From Enterocloster bolteae (lineage in GTDB: Bacteria > Bacillota_A > Clostridia > Lachnospirales > Lachnospiraceae), in NCBI GenBank assembly GCA_021769025.1, contig JAETTS010000010.1, positions 1 through 18,855 of the forward strand: a stretch of DNA of 18,855 bases, in the 5' to 3' direction. Position 1 is the stretch's first letter. Each line of letters opens with the position of its first letter. Below, piece by piece: positions 7,050 to 14,268 of the stretch. The notes under the pieces are model-generated. The model was not told the origin of the DNA. It was given only the letters and a program-made list of their open reading frames with translations, and did not search any database. Both the position numbers and the translations under genes were made by a program.

Positions 7050-8273
7050 ATGACAGCAGTGAAAGTGCAGCCGTCTGTGACAGCTAAAGCTGATGTGGCG
7101 AAGGGGAAGAGCCCGGAACGGACATCGGTGCAGAAGGATGACTTTACCAAGCTTCTTCAGGCTAAGAAAGATGGGGCGCAGCAATCCGGGAAGACGGAGG
7201 CGGGAAAAGAGAACAAGGTAGCCGACGGGACGAAGACGGATGAGAATGTGGTTCAGAAAGGCCAGGAGAATGGCAAGGAAGAAGTGAAAGCGGCAGACGG
7301 CAGCAAGGAAGAGTTGGTTGCTTCTGAGGAAGCGCTTCAGCAGGCAGCATTGCAGCAGGCAGCGGCTCAGATGCTGATTCAGCCGGATACAGTGGTAGAT
7401 ATGCCGGAGACAGAGGCTGTGGCAGCAGCAGTGGTAGAGAGTGCCGGCGAGATGGCTGGCAGCGTTGCGACGGCGGAAGTGGTTTCGGAAGCGGTGGCCC
7501 AGGAAGATGGGGTGGCGCAGGTACAGCCAAAAGAGGCGGTTGCAGTGAAAGCGGCGGAATCTGTAGAGGAGAAGCCGACTGTGGAGGTGCAGACGGCGGA
7601 GAAGCCAGTACAGGAGGCAGAGCCGGAGAAAGTAGTTCAGACTCAGGAGCGTTCTGACAGCGGGAGCCATACGGATGCAAAGCCAGAGTCAAGGCCAGAG
7701 GTTTTGACAGGGGTGCAGACGGATGACCGGAGGGTTCGCCAGAACTGGGACAGCCAGCCGGCAGGGCAGGAGAATGTGTACAGTACCGAGGTACGGATGC
7801 CGGAACAGGTTCAAAGCCCATCAGCTGTGGGGCAGAGGACAGAGCAGATTCCGTTAAAGACTACGCCGTGGCAACTTCCGGAGGATTTGGGGAAGGTGTT
7901 GGCTTCCAAGACCTTTGAGACAGCCAGAACCTTGACGGTGGAGTTGGAGCCAGCTTCACTTGGGAAACTTACCATTCGGCTGGTGTATGAGGGGGATCGG
8001 GCATCTCTTTCCATCATGGCATCCAATCCTAGAACCCTGGATATCTTAAGCCAGAGAGCGTCGGAGATTGCGGCGATTCTGGAGGAGAAGACAGGACAGG
8101 AGACTATCATCTATACGCAGCCGGCGCAGTCAGGCGAGAATCCTTACGAGGAGGAGCAGAACCAGAACCGCGGCGGAGAGCAAGGAGAGCAGGAAGGCCA
8201 GAAGCAGAATCAGGGAGAGAAGGAGCATCAGGCAGAATCTTTCGCACAGCAGCTTCGGCTGGGGCTTGTGTAA
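7050..8273 (+). CDS. fliK: flagellar hook-length control protein FliK
   Basis: FliK is the secreted ruler that sets hook length and switches export specificity through FlhB. From ATG 7050 it is 407 residues. Residues 1-270 are a low-complexity ruler region rich in Ala, Glu, Val, Lys and Gln, as usual. The conserved FliK C-terminal domain is at about 280-355 and includes LTVELEPASLGKLTIRL, the core motif of the family. A Glu/Gln/Asn/Gly-rich tail follows. ATG 7050 has AAAGGAGG six to seven nt upstream. The in-frame ATG at 7026 lies before that site and is rejected. It is followed 24 nt later by flgD. Confidence 0.92.
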   Translation: MTAVKVQPSVTAKADVAKGKSPERTSVQKDDFTKLLQAKKDGAQQSGKTEAGKENKVADGTKTDENVVQKGQENGKEEVKAADGSKEELVASEEALQQAALQQAAAQMLIQPDTVVDMPETEAVAAAVVESAGEMAGSVATAEVVSEAVAQEDGVAQVQPKEAVAVKAAESVEEKPTVEVQTAEKPVQEAEPEKVVQTQERSDSGSHTDAKPESRPEVLTGVQTDDRRVRQNWDSQPAGQENVYSTEVRMPEQVQSPSAVGQRTEQIPLKTTPWQLPEDLGKVLASKTFETARTLTVELEPASLGKLTIRLVYEGDRASLSIMASNPRTLDILSQRASEIAAILEEKTGQETIIYTQPAQSGENPYEEEQNQNRGGEQGEQEGQKQNQGEKEHQAESFAQQLRLGLV

Positions 8274-8297
8274 GGCAGATAAAAGGAGGAAGATAGC

Positions 8298-8624
8298 ATG
8301 GCATCAGAATTTTCAATCAGCGGAACCTCGAATCCGTATGTGGCTACGTACTATGAAGCAAAGTCTAATGATAAGAATACCTTGAGTGTCACGGACTTTT
8401 TTCAGCTGTTGGCGACGCAGCTTCAATATCAGGATCCAACCAGTCCTATGGACAACAGCGAGCTGATGAACCAGATGACTCAGATGGCGATGATGAAGTC
8501 CATCACGTCCATGTCCGAGGCCATTGAGGCTTCTACAGCGACCAGCGCCCAGACCTATGCGGGAAGTTTGGTGGGTCAGGAAGTGACGGTTGCAGTAGTA
8601 AAAGAAAATTCTTATGGACATTAA
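8298..8624 (+). CDS. flgD: flagellar hook cap protein FlgD, N-terminal part (split gene)
   Basis: FlgD caps the growing hook and chaperones FlgE assembly. This 108-residue ORF contains the conserved FlgD N-terminal domain: DFFQLLATQLQYQDPTSPMD (about residues 33-52), then NSELMNQMTQMAMMKSI and a YAGSLVGQEVTV segment where the C-terminal domain would begin. It then ends at TAA 8622-8624. The same frame continues after a second stop (TAG 8655-8657) into a plausible FlgD C-terminal region (8661-8882). Read through, the whole frame would be 194 codons plus the final stop, close to normal FlgD size. The start, ATG 8298, has AAAGGAGGA upstream. It is either two nonsense mutations or a split into two polypeptides. 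Confidence 0.85.
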   Translation: MASEFSISGTSNPYVATYYEAKSNDKNTLSVTDFFQLLATQLQYQDPTSPMDNSELMNQMTQMAMMKSITSMSEAIEASTATSAQTYAGSLVGQEVTVAVVKENSYGH

Positions 8625-8660
8625 GAAACAACTTGTTTAATATATGCTAAGGTGTAGTAT

Positions 8661-8882
8661 GTGAACTTTACGAAATGGAACCCGGTATTTAAGGTGGTGG
8701 GAGACGACACGGAGCATCCTTTGAATCACCTGGTAGGTGTGGGACGTGTTCCTGATCCGTACAATAAAAAACCGGATGACAGTGAGACAGAAAAGCCTGG
8801 CGAGAGCGAGGGAACCGGAAGTGAAGAGGGACCTGGCGGAAGCGGAGGAACTGGAAGCACGGAAGGACCTAAGAAAGTGTAA
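8661..8882 (+). CDS. detached C-terminal part of FlgD
   Basis: A 73-codon ORF in the same frame as flgD, separated from it by 36 nt that hold the second in-frame stop (TAG 8655-8657). It begins VNFTKWNPVFKVVG and continues to HLVGVGRVPDP. That resembles the end of a FlgD C-terminal domain, where a 'V.GV.f....p.i.v....y.l..v..vg' pattern is expected. A Gly/Ser/Glu/Pro-rich tail follows (about residues 36-73). A GTG start at 8661 has a weak Shine-Dalgarno-like AAGGTG (8649-8654) six nt upstream, so separate translation is possible. It could equally be untranslated remains of a broken flgD. Confidence 0.6.
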   Translation: MNFTKWNPVFKVVGDDTEHPLNHLVGVGRVPDPYNKKPDDSETEKPGESEGTGSEEGPGGSGGTGSTEGPKKV

Positions 8883-8954
8883 ATTGGATTTATCGGTAAG
8901 TAGATTTATGTAAGGCAATGAGCCGCGAGAGCGATGGCTTTTGGAGGATTGAGT

Positions 8955-9332
8955 ATGGATGTGAATGGAATTGGCCGTATAGACAGCGGCAGACAGGGCA
9001 TCCCCGGCCAGAACACAAAAACGCCTGGAGTGGGGGAGAGTCAGGATTTCTATCAGATGCTCCAGCAAAGGGCGAAGGTAGGCCTGAATTTTTCCAAACA
9101 CGCCACAAAGCGCTTGAGTGAGAGGGGAATTGCCGTTGACAATCAATTGATGAGTAATCTGGAACATGCGGTGGAGGATGCCAGGAAGAAGGGGGCCAGG
9201 GATGTGGCCATTATCGGGGCGCAGGGGATTTTCATTGTGAATGTGCCCAACAATACCGTGGTTACCACTATGTCCCAGAGTGATATGAAGGAACGAGTGT
9301 TTACTAATATTGACAGCGCCGTTATCATGTAG
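8955..9332 (+). CDS. flagellar operon protein of unknown function (TIGR02530-type)
   Basis: This matches the small family often annotated as 'flagellar operon protein' (TIGR02530), known for lying between flgD and flgE in Firmicutes and some other bacteria, exactly its position here. From ATG 8955 it is 125 residues, with GGAGG (8943-8947) seven nt upstream; the in-frame ATG at 8934 precedes that site and is rejected. The conserved part is the C-terminal 85 residues: LNFSKHATKRLSERGI, then an E.AV..A..KGARD segment, and a beta-rich end (VAIIGAQGIFIVNVPNNTVVT) closing with FTNIDSAVIM. The N terminus is Gly/Gln-rich and probably disordered. No signal peptide or membrane helix is seen. The molecular role is not established. 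Confidence 0.85.
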   Translation: MDVNGIGRIDSGRQGIPGQNTKTPGVGESQDFYQMLQQRAKVGLNFSKHATKRLSERGIAVDNQLMSNLEHAVEDARKKGARDVAIIGAQGIFIVNVPNNTVVTTMSQSDMKERVFTNIDSAVIM

Positions 9333-9357
9333 CAGGACCTCTGGGAGGATGCTTAAT

Positions 9358-9380
9358 CCGCCTGTCAGATGGGCAGGCGG
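9358..9380 (+). promoter_or_regulatory. strong hairpin in the flgE leader
   Basis: CCGCCTGTC (9358-9366) pairs with GGGCAGGCGG (9372-9380 in the stem) as nine base pairs with one G-U pair and a 5-nt loop. An A-rich stretch follows, not a T-tract, so it is not an intrinsic terminator. It sits about 30 nt before the flgE start. It may stabilise or help process the hook mRNA; that role is inference. Confidence 0.55.
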
Positions 9381-9409
9381 AAGAACGGCAAAAGAAAGGA
9401 AAACGGATT

Positions 9410-10447
9410 ATGTTAAGAGCAATGGATTCAGCGGTGGCAGGCCTGCGGGCCCACCAGAACAAGATGGACGTAGTAGGCCATAATATTGCAAACGTAAATA
9501 CGGATGGTTTTAAGGCGCAGACTTATACATTTAAGGAGGCAATGTATCAGACATCTACGGCTTCTACTGGTAATAATGGTAGCGTCGGTGGTGTGAACGC
9601 GGCTCAGTATGGTTATGGTACTTTGATGGGAACCATTGGCATGGATATGACTGCCAGTACGCCTACTTATAGAGGGGGATTTAATGCTTCTATTGATGGC
9701 GAAGGGTTTTATATGGTAATGAATAATGTGGCAAGTGTAGGGATAAGAGAGGCACAGTCGACAGGGTTTTATTATACAAGAGTAGGTCAGTTTACTGTGG
9801 ACAGCGAAGGGTTTGTTGTTGATGGAAATGGTAATTTTGTATATGGTTTTCAGCCGGATAAAGACAATATAATGACAGGTATTGTAAATAAAGATCAGGC
9901 TCAAACATTGGTTCCACTGCGAGCGCCTGCGGCAGAAAAGGGTCCTATCTCCAGCACAAATTTACCTACGTATAAACCCACTTATTTGACGACCCCTTCG
10001 GATGAGGATGCGATGAAATTGGCAAATATTCAGATTGATAATACAGGAAAGATATCGGCATCCATTGACGTAACAGTTGAAACAACAACTACAACCACTA
10101 ATCCGGACGGTACTACTACAACGAGTACTAAAGAATCTATCGTGACAAAAACCATTTACCTTGGAACAGTTGCCATCGCAACATTCCAGAACCCTAATGG
10201 TTTAATGAAGGTTGGTAATAATTATTATACTACGAATGAGGGAGACAATACAGGGCAAATGGCAGCTTCCATTCCAGGCGAAGGTTCCACCTCAACCCTA
10301 ATGCCCGGCTACATCGAGGCTTCCAACGTTGACTTGGCGAAGGAGTTTGCTGATATGATTACTACTCACAGAGGCTTCCAGGCCAACTCCAAGATGATCA
10401 CTGTATCGGATGAGATGCTTTCTGACCTGGTAGCTATGAAGCGGTAA
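9410..10447 (+). CDS. flgE: flagellar hook protein FlgE
   Basis: FlgE polymerises into the hook, the universal joint between rod and filament. The 345-residue product has both conserved terminal axial domains: MLRAMDSAVAGLRAHQNKMD with VVGHNIANVNTDGFK at residues 1-35, and GYIEASNVDLAKEFADMITT with HRGFQANSKMITVSDEML at the C terminus. Between them are the FlgE/F/G core (RGGFNASIDGEGFYMV, TRVGQFTVDSEGF) and a surface-domain region with a Thr-rich run (TTTTTTNPDGTTTTST). It is rather short for a hook protein. The middle of the gene is more AT-rich than its ends. The start is ATG 9410 with AAAGGA upstream. FlgG is an alternative, but position and N terminus favour FlgE. Confidence 0.9.
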   Translation: MLRAMDSAVAGLRAHQNKMDVVGHNIANVNTDGFKAQTYTFKEAMYQTSTASTGNNGSVGGVNAAQYGYGTLMGTIGMDMTASTPTYRGGFNASIDGEGFYMVMNNVASVGIREAQSTGFYYTRVGQFTVDSEGFVVDGNGNFVYGFQPDKDNIMTGIVNKDQAQTLVPLRAPAAEKGPISSTNLPTYKPTYLTTPSDEDAMKLANIQIDNTGKISASIDVTVETTTTTTNPDGTTTTSTKESIVTKTIYLGTVAIATFQNPNGLMKVGNNYYTTNEGDNTGQMAASIPGEGSTSTLMPGYIEASNVDLAKEFADMITTHRGFQANSKMITVSDEMLSDLVAMKR

Positions 10448-10562
10448 TTTGATAATTGAGTGAAATGTAAGAAGACAGGGAATAGACCATGAGATGGCGC
10501 AGGAATGACAACCAGAAGATGGCTGACAGAAGACGTAAGGTCTGTAAGGAGAGGATATCCGG

Positions 10563-10598
10563 CGAGAGGAAGAGGGAGCGTTACAACCTCTCCTCTCG
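10563..10598 (+). promoter_or_regulatory. strong hairpin downstream of flgE
   Basis: CGAGAGGA-A-GAGG (10563-10575) pairs with CCTCTCCTCTCG (10587-10598), giving 12 base pairs with a single bulged A (10571) and an 11-nt loop. No T-tract follows, so it is not a standard terminator. It lies in the 194-nt space between flgE and flbD. Together with the hairpin at 9358-9380 it brackets the hook gene and could protect or delimit a processed flgE mRNA (inference). Confidence 0.5.
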
Positions 10599-10641
10599 GG
10601 TAGAAGTGGAAGAGCAGGAACTGAAAGAAGGGGCAAGAGGC

Positions 10642-10848
10642 ATGATTAAGGTTACACGGTTAAATGATGAGATATTGTATCTGAACATTTTCCAGATCGA
10701 GAGCATTGAGACCATACCGGAGACAAAGATTAAGATGATGAATGGTTATTACTATCTGGTAAAGGATTCGGAAGACTCCATATTAGAGCAGATGAAGGCA
10801 TTTTTCCGAAGCTGCATTGTCTTGGAAGACAAACAGAACGGCCAGTGA
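10642..10848 (+). CDS. flbD: flagellar protein FlbD (SwrD-like)
   Basis: A 68-residue protein of the FlbD family (PF06289; SwrD in Bacillus subtilis), a small protein encoded next to hook and stator genes and linked to flagellar power/swarming in B. subtilis. The family pattern is clear: MIKVTRLNDEILYLNIFQIE, then IETIPETKIKMMNGYYYLVKDS and a C-terminal helix. ATG 10642 is chosen because the family starts with 'MI.vtrLng'. AAGGGG lies about 8 nt upstream. The same frame is open back to ATG 10489, but those 51 residues are Arg/Lys/Glu-rich, are encoded across the 10563-10598 hairpin and are unlike the family. Confidence 0.88.
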   Translation: MIKVTRLNDEILYLNIFQIESIETIPETKIKMMNGYYYLVKDSEDSILEQMKAFFRSCIVLEDKQNGQ

Positions 10849-10899
10849 TGTCCCAACAGATTTTCAGGAAGTAGGAGCAGGATTTAGGAGGATAAAACA

Positions 10900-11721
10900 A
10901 TGGATTTGACAACGCTTATCGGTATCATAATGGCCCTTGGACTGATCGTATGGGGAATTGGATTTGATAAGCTGGGAAACTTTGTTGATATGCAGAGCCT
11001 TGCAATCGTTTTTGGTGGAGCAATAGCAGCAACGATAGCCAGCTATCCCTTTCGCATCCTGAAGGATGTGCCGAAGCATATTGCAGTATGTTTCCGAGGC
11101 GGGAAATACAATATTCCGAAGTTGGTCGATCAGTTAGTAGACTTGGCCATGCTTGCCAGACAGAGCGGACTTCTGGCTCTGGAGGAGAAGGCAGCGGACA
11201 TTAAGGATCCGTTCTTTAAGCAGAGCGTCCTGATGATCGTAGATGCCAACGATCCGGACAAGGTCAGAGAGATGCTGGAAAAAGAGATGGATGATATGAT
11301 GGCAAGGCATGATGAAGCGGCGGGAATCTATGAAAAGATGTCCGCCTATGCGCCTGCTTTCGGTATGATCGGTACCTTGGTAGGTCTGATCAACATGTTG
11401 AAGGGCATGGACTTAGGTGATGGCGGTGGTGCCAGCAGCCTGGGGCAGGATATGTCTGTGGCTCTTATCACAACCTTCTACGGTAGTGGATTTGCCAATA
11501 TTTTCTTCCAGCCCATTGCTAAGAAATTGAGGATACGTCAGGCGGAAGAGGAGTTGTATTGTACTACCATCGTTGAGGGAGTCATGGGAATCCAGGCAGG
11601 AGAGAATCCCCAGTTCTTGCGCGAGCACCTAATATCCTGTATGAAACAATCCCAGAAGAAGAAACTGTTGTTGAAGGCAGCAGGCGGCGGAGGTGCAGCT
11701 GCTGGCGGAGGTGAAGGCTGA
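10900..11721 (+). CDS. motA: flagellar stator protein MotA
   Basis: MotA is the four-helix stator subunit that couples ion flow to torque on FliG. The 273-residue protein shows helices at about 3-20, 31-50, 150-168 and 185-207. Its cytoplasmic loop carries the FliG-contacting charges R87 and E95/E96 (ARQSGLLALEEKA). The conserved proline of helix 3 is in APAFGMIGTLVGL. Thr is present in both helix 3 (T159) and helix 4 (T191, T192), a feature shared with Na+-type PomA. The C terminus is an odd Gly/Ala tail (about 261-273). TAGGAGGA lies upstream of ATG 10900. The stop overlaps the motB start by one base (TGATG). Confidence 0.95.
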   Translation: MDLTTLIGIIMALGLIVWGIGFDKLGNFVDMQSLAIVFGGAIAATIASYPFRILKDVPKHIAVCFRGGKYNIPKLVDQLVDLAMLARQSGLLALEEKAADIKDPFFKQSVLMIVDANDPDKVREMLEKEMDDMMARHDEAAGIYEKMSAYAPAFGMIGTLVGLINMLKGMDLGDGGGASSLGQDMSVALITTFYGSGFANIFFQPIAKKLRIRQAEEELYCTTIVEGVMGIQAGENPQFLREHLISCMKQSQKKKLLLKAAGGGGAAAGGGEG

Positions 11722-12674
11722 TGGGCAGAAGGAAAAAGGGCGGAGGCGGAGGCGAAGACTGCGGAAGCTGGATGGACACCTATGGCGACATGGTGACCCT
11801 TCTTTTATGCTTTTTTGTAATGTTATATTCCATGTCCAACTTAGACCAGCAGAAGTGGGAAGTATTCGTCAAAAGTATCTTCCCCAATTCTGATGATCTG
11901 GAACAGGTTGCGATCAATGAGAATATCGCCGAAGGCGAATTTGATGTATCAGGCGAATTGGAGATGGAACAGGAGCCTGAGTTAGACGCGGAACTGGAGG
12001 ATCTGTATCTGGTTCTGGTGAAAAAATTGAATGACAGCGGGATCGAAGGCGTATCCGTATCCCAGGGAGAGGGATATACCTTTATTTCCTTTGAGAATCA
12101 AGCGTTTTTTAATGGAGATAGTTCCACTTTGACTGAGGAAGCTAAACAGGTTTTGGATGTATTCAGCGATATTATTGCTGTAGAGTCTGAGAGGATTTCC
12201 CAGATTGAGATCATGGGACACACGGCCCAGGCAAGGCCGGATCAGCCCAACAACGTAAGGACAGACAGACTGCTCTCGGCCATGCGTTCCGCCGAGGTTG
12301 CAGCATATATACAGAGCAAAAACATCATTGACCCCAGCAAACTGGTGGGATTAAGCTATGGGCAGTTCCGTCCTGTGGCCAGCGCAGAGACCAGTGAGGG
12401 AAGGGCCAAGAACCGAAGGGTAGAATTCCTGATTGTGGACGCAGGAGCGGACATCAAGTCCATGAATGATTATTATGACGAGTATTATAATCGATTGGAA
12501 GAGGGCTCTGTGGTGGTGACTGACGGAACATCCACGGAGATACCAGACGGATTTTCGACTATTGAAAGCGGCAGCATGGAGGGGGAAGCCAGCATGATTG
12601 AAGACCCCCAGGTAATAAATAATGGAGATGCACAGGGACCGGATCCGGGAACCGTGTCAACCCCATCGGAATAG
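11721..12674 (+). CDS. motB: flagellar stator protein MotB
   Basis: MotB anchors the stator to peptidoglycan and carries the ion-binding aspartate. The 317-residue product begins with a Gly/Lys-rich cytoplasmic end. A single helix (about residues 22-40) contains the essential D23 (in TYGDMVTLLLCFFVML). A periplasmic plug/linker (about 41-110) follows, then an OmpA-like peptidoglycan-binding domain (about 120-238) with GHTAQARP, the TDRLLSAMRSAEVAAYI helix and EGRAKNRRVEFLI. An acidic, probably disordered tail ends the protein. Cys30, seven residues after D23, matches the position of Cys31 in Na+-type PomB. Translation is likely coupled to motA, with GGAGG just before the overlapping stop/start. 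Confidence 0.94.
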   Translation: MGRRKKGGGGGEDCGSWMDTYGDMVTLLLCFFVMLYSMSNLDQQKWEVFVKSIFPNSDDLEQVAINENIAEGEFDVSGELEMEQEPELDAELEDLYLVLVKKLNDSGIEGVSVSQGEGYTFISFENQAFFNGDSSTLTEEAKQVLDVFSDIIAVESERISQIEIMGHTAQARPDQPNNVRTDRLLSAMRSAEVAAYIQSKNIIDPSKLVGLSYGQFRPVASAETSEGRAKNRRVEFLIVDAGADIKSMNDYYDEYYNRLEEGSVVVTDGTSTEIPDGFSTIESGSMEGEASMIEDPQVINNGDAQGPDPGTVSTPSE

Positions 12675-12716
12675 AAACACAGGCACACAGTATTTGAGAA
12701 AAGGTGGCTTTTATAG

Positions 12717-13838
12717 ATGGCAGACGTATTATCTCAGAGTCAAATTGACGCACTTTTAAAGTCCATGAATTCCGGCGGATCATCGGAGGCAGAGACAACT
12801 ACCTCGCAGGCGGTGGAAACAAAGGCCGAGAAAAAAGTAGAAAAGGCAGAGGAAATCAAGTACAGTAAGTATGATTTTTACAGCCCCAGGAAGTTCACCA
12901 AGGATAAGATGAAGATTCTGACCAGCGTGTTTGAAAACTACGCCAGGATCATCACCTCCCAGGTAAACGGTATTTTCCGGGTTATGACAGACATTACAGT
13001 ACTGGAGGTTCAGGAGCGCCGCTATTATGAGTTCGTAAGCTCTTTGAGTGAGAACGATGCGGTAACCCTGGTATCCGCTGATATTCAGGATCATAACAAG
13101 GCCCTGGTTCCTCTGATGATGTATGTGACACCTGGCCTGGTGATCACATTGATCGACCATATGCTGGGTGGCGGGGAAGATGTGGTGAAGGTAAAGGATG
13201 GATACCGGTATTCCGATGTGGAGACGGCCCTTTACCGAAGAATTTTGTCTTACCTGATTCAGGCCCTGAAGGATGGGTTTGCCAACTACATAAGCATAGA
13301 TTTTAAGGCCCAGAGGATTGAAGAGAATGTCAGCATGATACAGGATGTAGGCCTGGATGAGACGGTGGCAATCATCCTTTTGAATGTAGACGTGGCAGGC
13401 TTGGCAGTAGAGCGTATCCGAATCTGTATGCCGGGAACGCTTTTGGAGAACATATTCCAGGTGATTGACAGCCGCAAGCATATTGCCAGAGGTTATGCTT
13501 ATGAGGATAACCGGGATACAATCTTCGACAATATCCGAGAGACTGTTCTTCCTGTCACAGGACAGCTGGGAACCGTGGTATTGGATTTGGACGATGTCTA
13601 CCATCTGAAGATTGGCGATGTGATTGACATGAATAAGTCCAAGACCAAGGATGTGAAGCTGTATGTAGGAAGACAGCCCTGGTTTACCGGGAAGATGGGT
13701 GTTTATAAAAAGAACGTGGCGGTCCGCATCAACCAAAGGATCTATGAGGGGGATGAGGAAGAAGCTGCGCCTGATGTCAGTTTTATCCAGCAGGAGGAAA
13801 CTCCTGTACTTGAAGGAGACTATGTGACATCGGAATAA
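12717..13838 (+). CDS. fliM: flagellar motor switch protein FliM
   Basis: FliM is the middle C-ring protein that receives phosphorylated CheY. The 373-residue product begins with the CheY-binding peptide (LSQSQIDALLKSM, residues 5-17) and a charged linker. The CheC-like middle domain follows (about 50-235; contains the MLGGGED motif). The C-terminal SpoA/FliN-like domain is at about 250-330 (LGTVVLDLDDVYHLKIGDVI, then VGRQPWFTGKMGVYKKNVAVRI). An acidic tail ends it. AAAGGTGG precedes ATG 12717. The gene starts 42 nt after motB; fliL, often found in this gap in related operons, is absent. The next gene is cheY rather than fliY. Confidence 0.95.
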   Translation: MADVLSQSQIDALLKSMNSGGSSEAETTTSQAVETKAEKKVEKAEEIKYSKYDFYSPRKFTKDKMKILTSVFENYARIITSQVNGIFRVMTDITVLEVQERRYYEFVSSLSENDAVTLVSADIQDHNKALVPLMMYVTPGLVITLIDHMLGGGEDVVKVKDGYRYSDVETALYRRILSYLIQALKDGFANYISIDFKAQRIEENVSMIQDVGLDETVAIILLNVDVAGLAVERIRICMPGTLLENIFQVIDSRKHIARGYAYEDNRDTIFDNIRETVLPVTGQLGTVVLDLDDVYHLKIGDVIDMNKSKTKDVKLYVGRQPWFTGKMGVYKKNVAVRINQRIYEGDEEEAAPDVSFIQQEETPVLEGDYVTSE

Positions 13839-13884
13839 AAGTTACATTTTTAATTATTATTTATGAAAAAGAGAGGGAAAGATA

Positions 13885-14247
13885 ATGGCTAAGATTATGC
13901 TGGTTGACGATGCTGCCTTTATGAGGATGATGGTGAAGAATGCGCTTACGAAAGCAGGGTATGATAATTTCGTAGAGGCACAGGATGGTGCAGAAGCGGT
14001 AAGAAAGTATGGAGAAGAGAAACCGGACATGGTGATTATGGATATCACCATGCCTAATATGGACGGACTTCAGGCTTTGAAGACGATCCGCGGAACTGAC
14101 CCCAATGCAAAGATTGTTATGTGTACCGCTATGGGCCAGGAAGGAATGGTTGTTGACGCAATCAAGTCCGGTGCCAAGGATTTTATCGTGAAGCCTTTCA
14201 ACGCAGAGCGTATTGTCCAGACAGTGAACACCATTCTAGGAAATTAA
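13885..14247 (+). CDS. cheY: chemotaxis response regulator CheY
   Basis: A stand-alone 120-residue receiver domain. The acidic pair D8/D9, phospho-acceptor D53 (in VIMDITMPNMDG), switch threonine T81 (CTAMGQ) and catalytic K103 (IVKPF) are all present. Its family is phosphorylated by CheA and binds FliM and, in Firmicutes, FliY to set motor rotation. A good site (GAGAGGGAAAG) lies before ATG 13885, in a short AT-rich gap of 46 nt after fliM. The order here is fliM-cheY-flgC-fliY, whereas B. subtilis has fliM-fliY-cheY. No other chemotaxis genes are in the window. Confidence 0.95.
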   Translation: MAKIMLVDDAAFMRMMVKNALTKAGYDNFVEAQDGAEAVRKYGEEKPDMVIMDITMPNMDGLQALKTIRGTDPNAKIVMCTAMGQEGMVVDAIKSGAKDFIVKPFNAERIVQTVNTILGN

Positions 14248-14268
14248 TGCGGGCAGGAGGAAGGAACC

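Noticed and set aside
10489..10641. 51-residue N-terminal extension or separate Arg-rich ORF before flbD
   Set aside because: A weak AGGGA precedes ATG 10489. However, the FlbD family starts at the ATG 10642 methionine, and the extension is highly charged and overlaps the 10563-10598 hairpin.
12780..13736. Long minus-strand ORF (318 codons) opposite fliM
   Set aside because: It mirrors the codon structure of fliM and has no recognisable domain or initiation site; other long minus-strand frames (for example 2363-3034 and 3357-4097) are rejected for the same reason.
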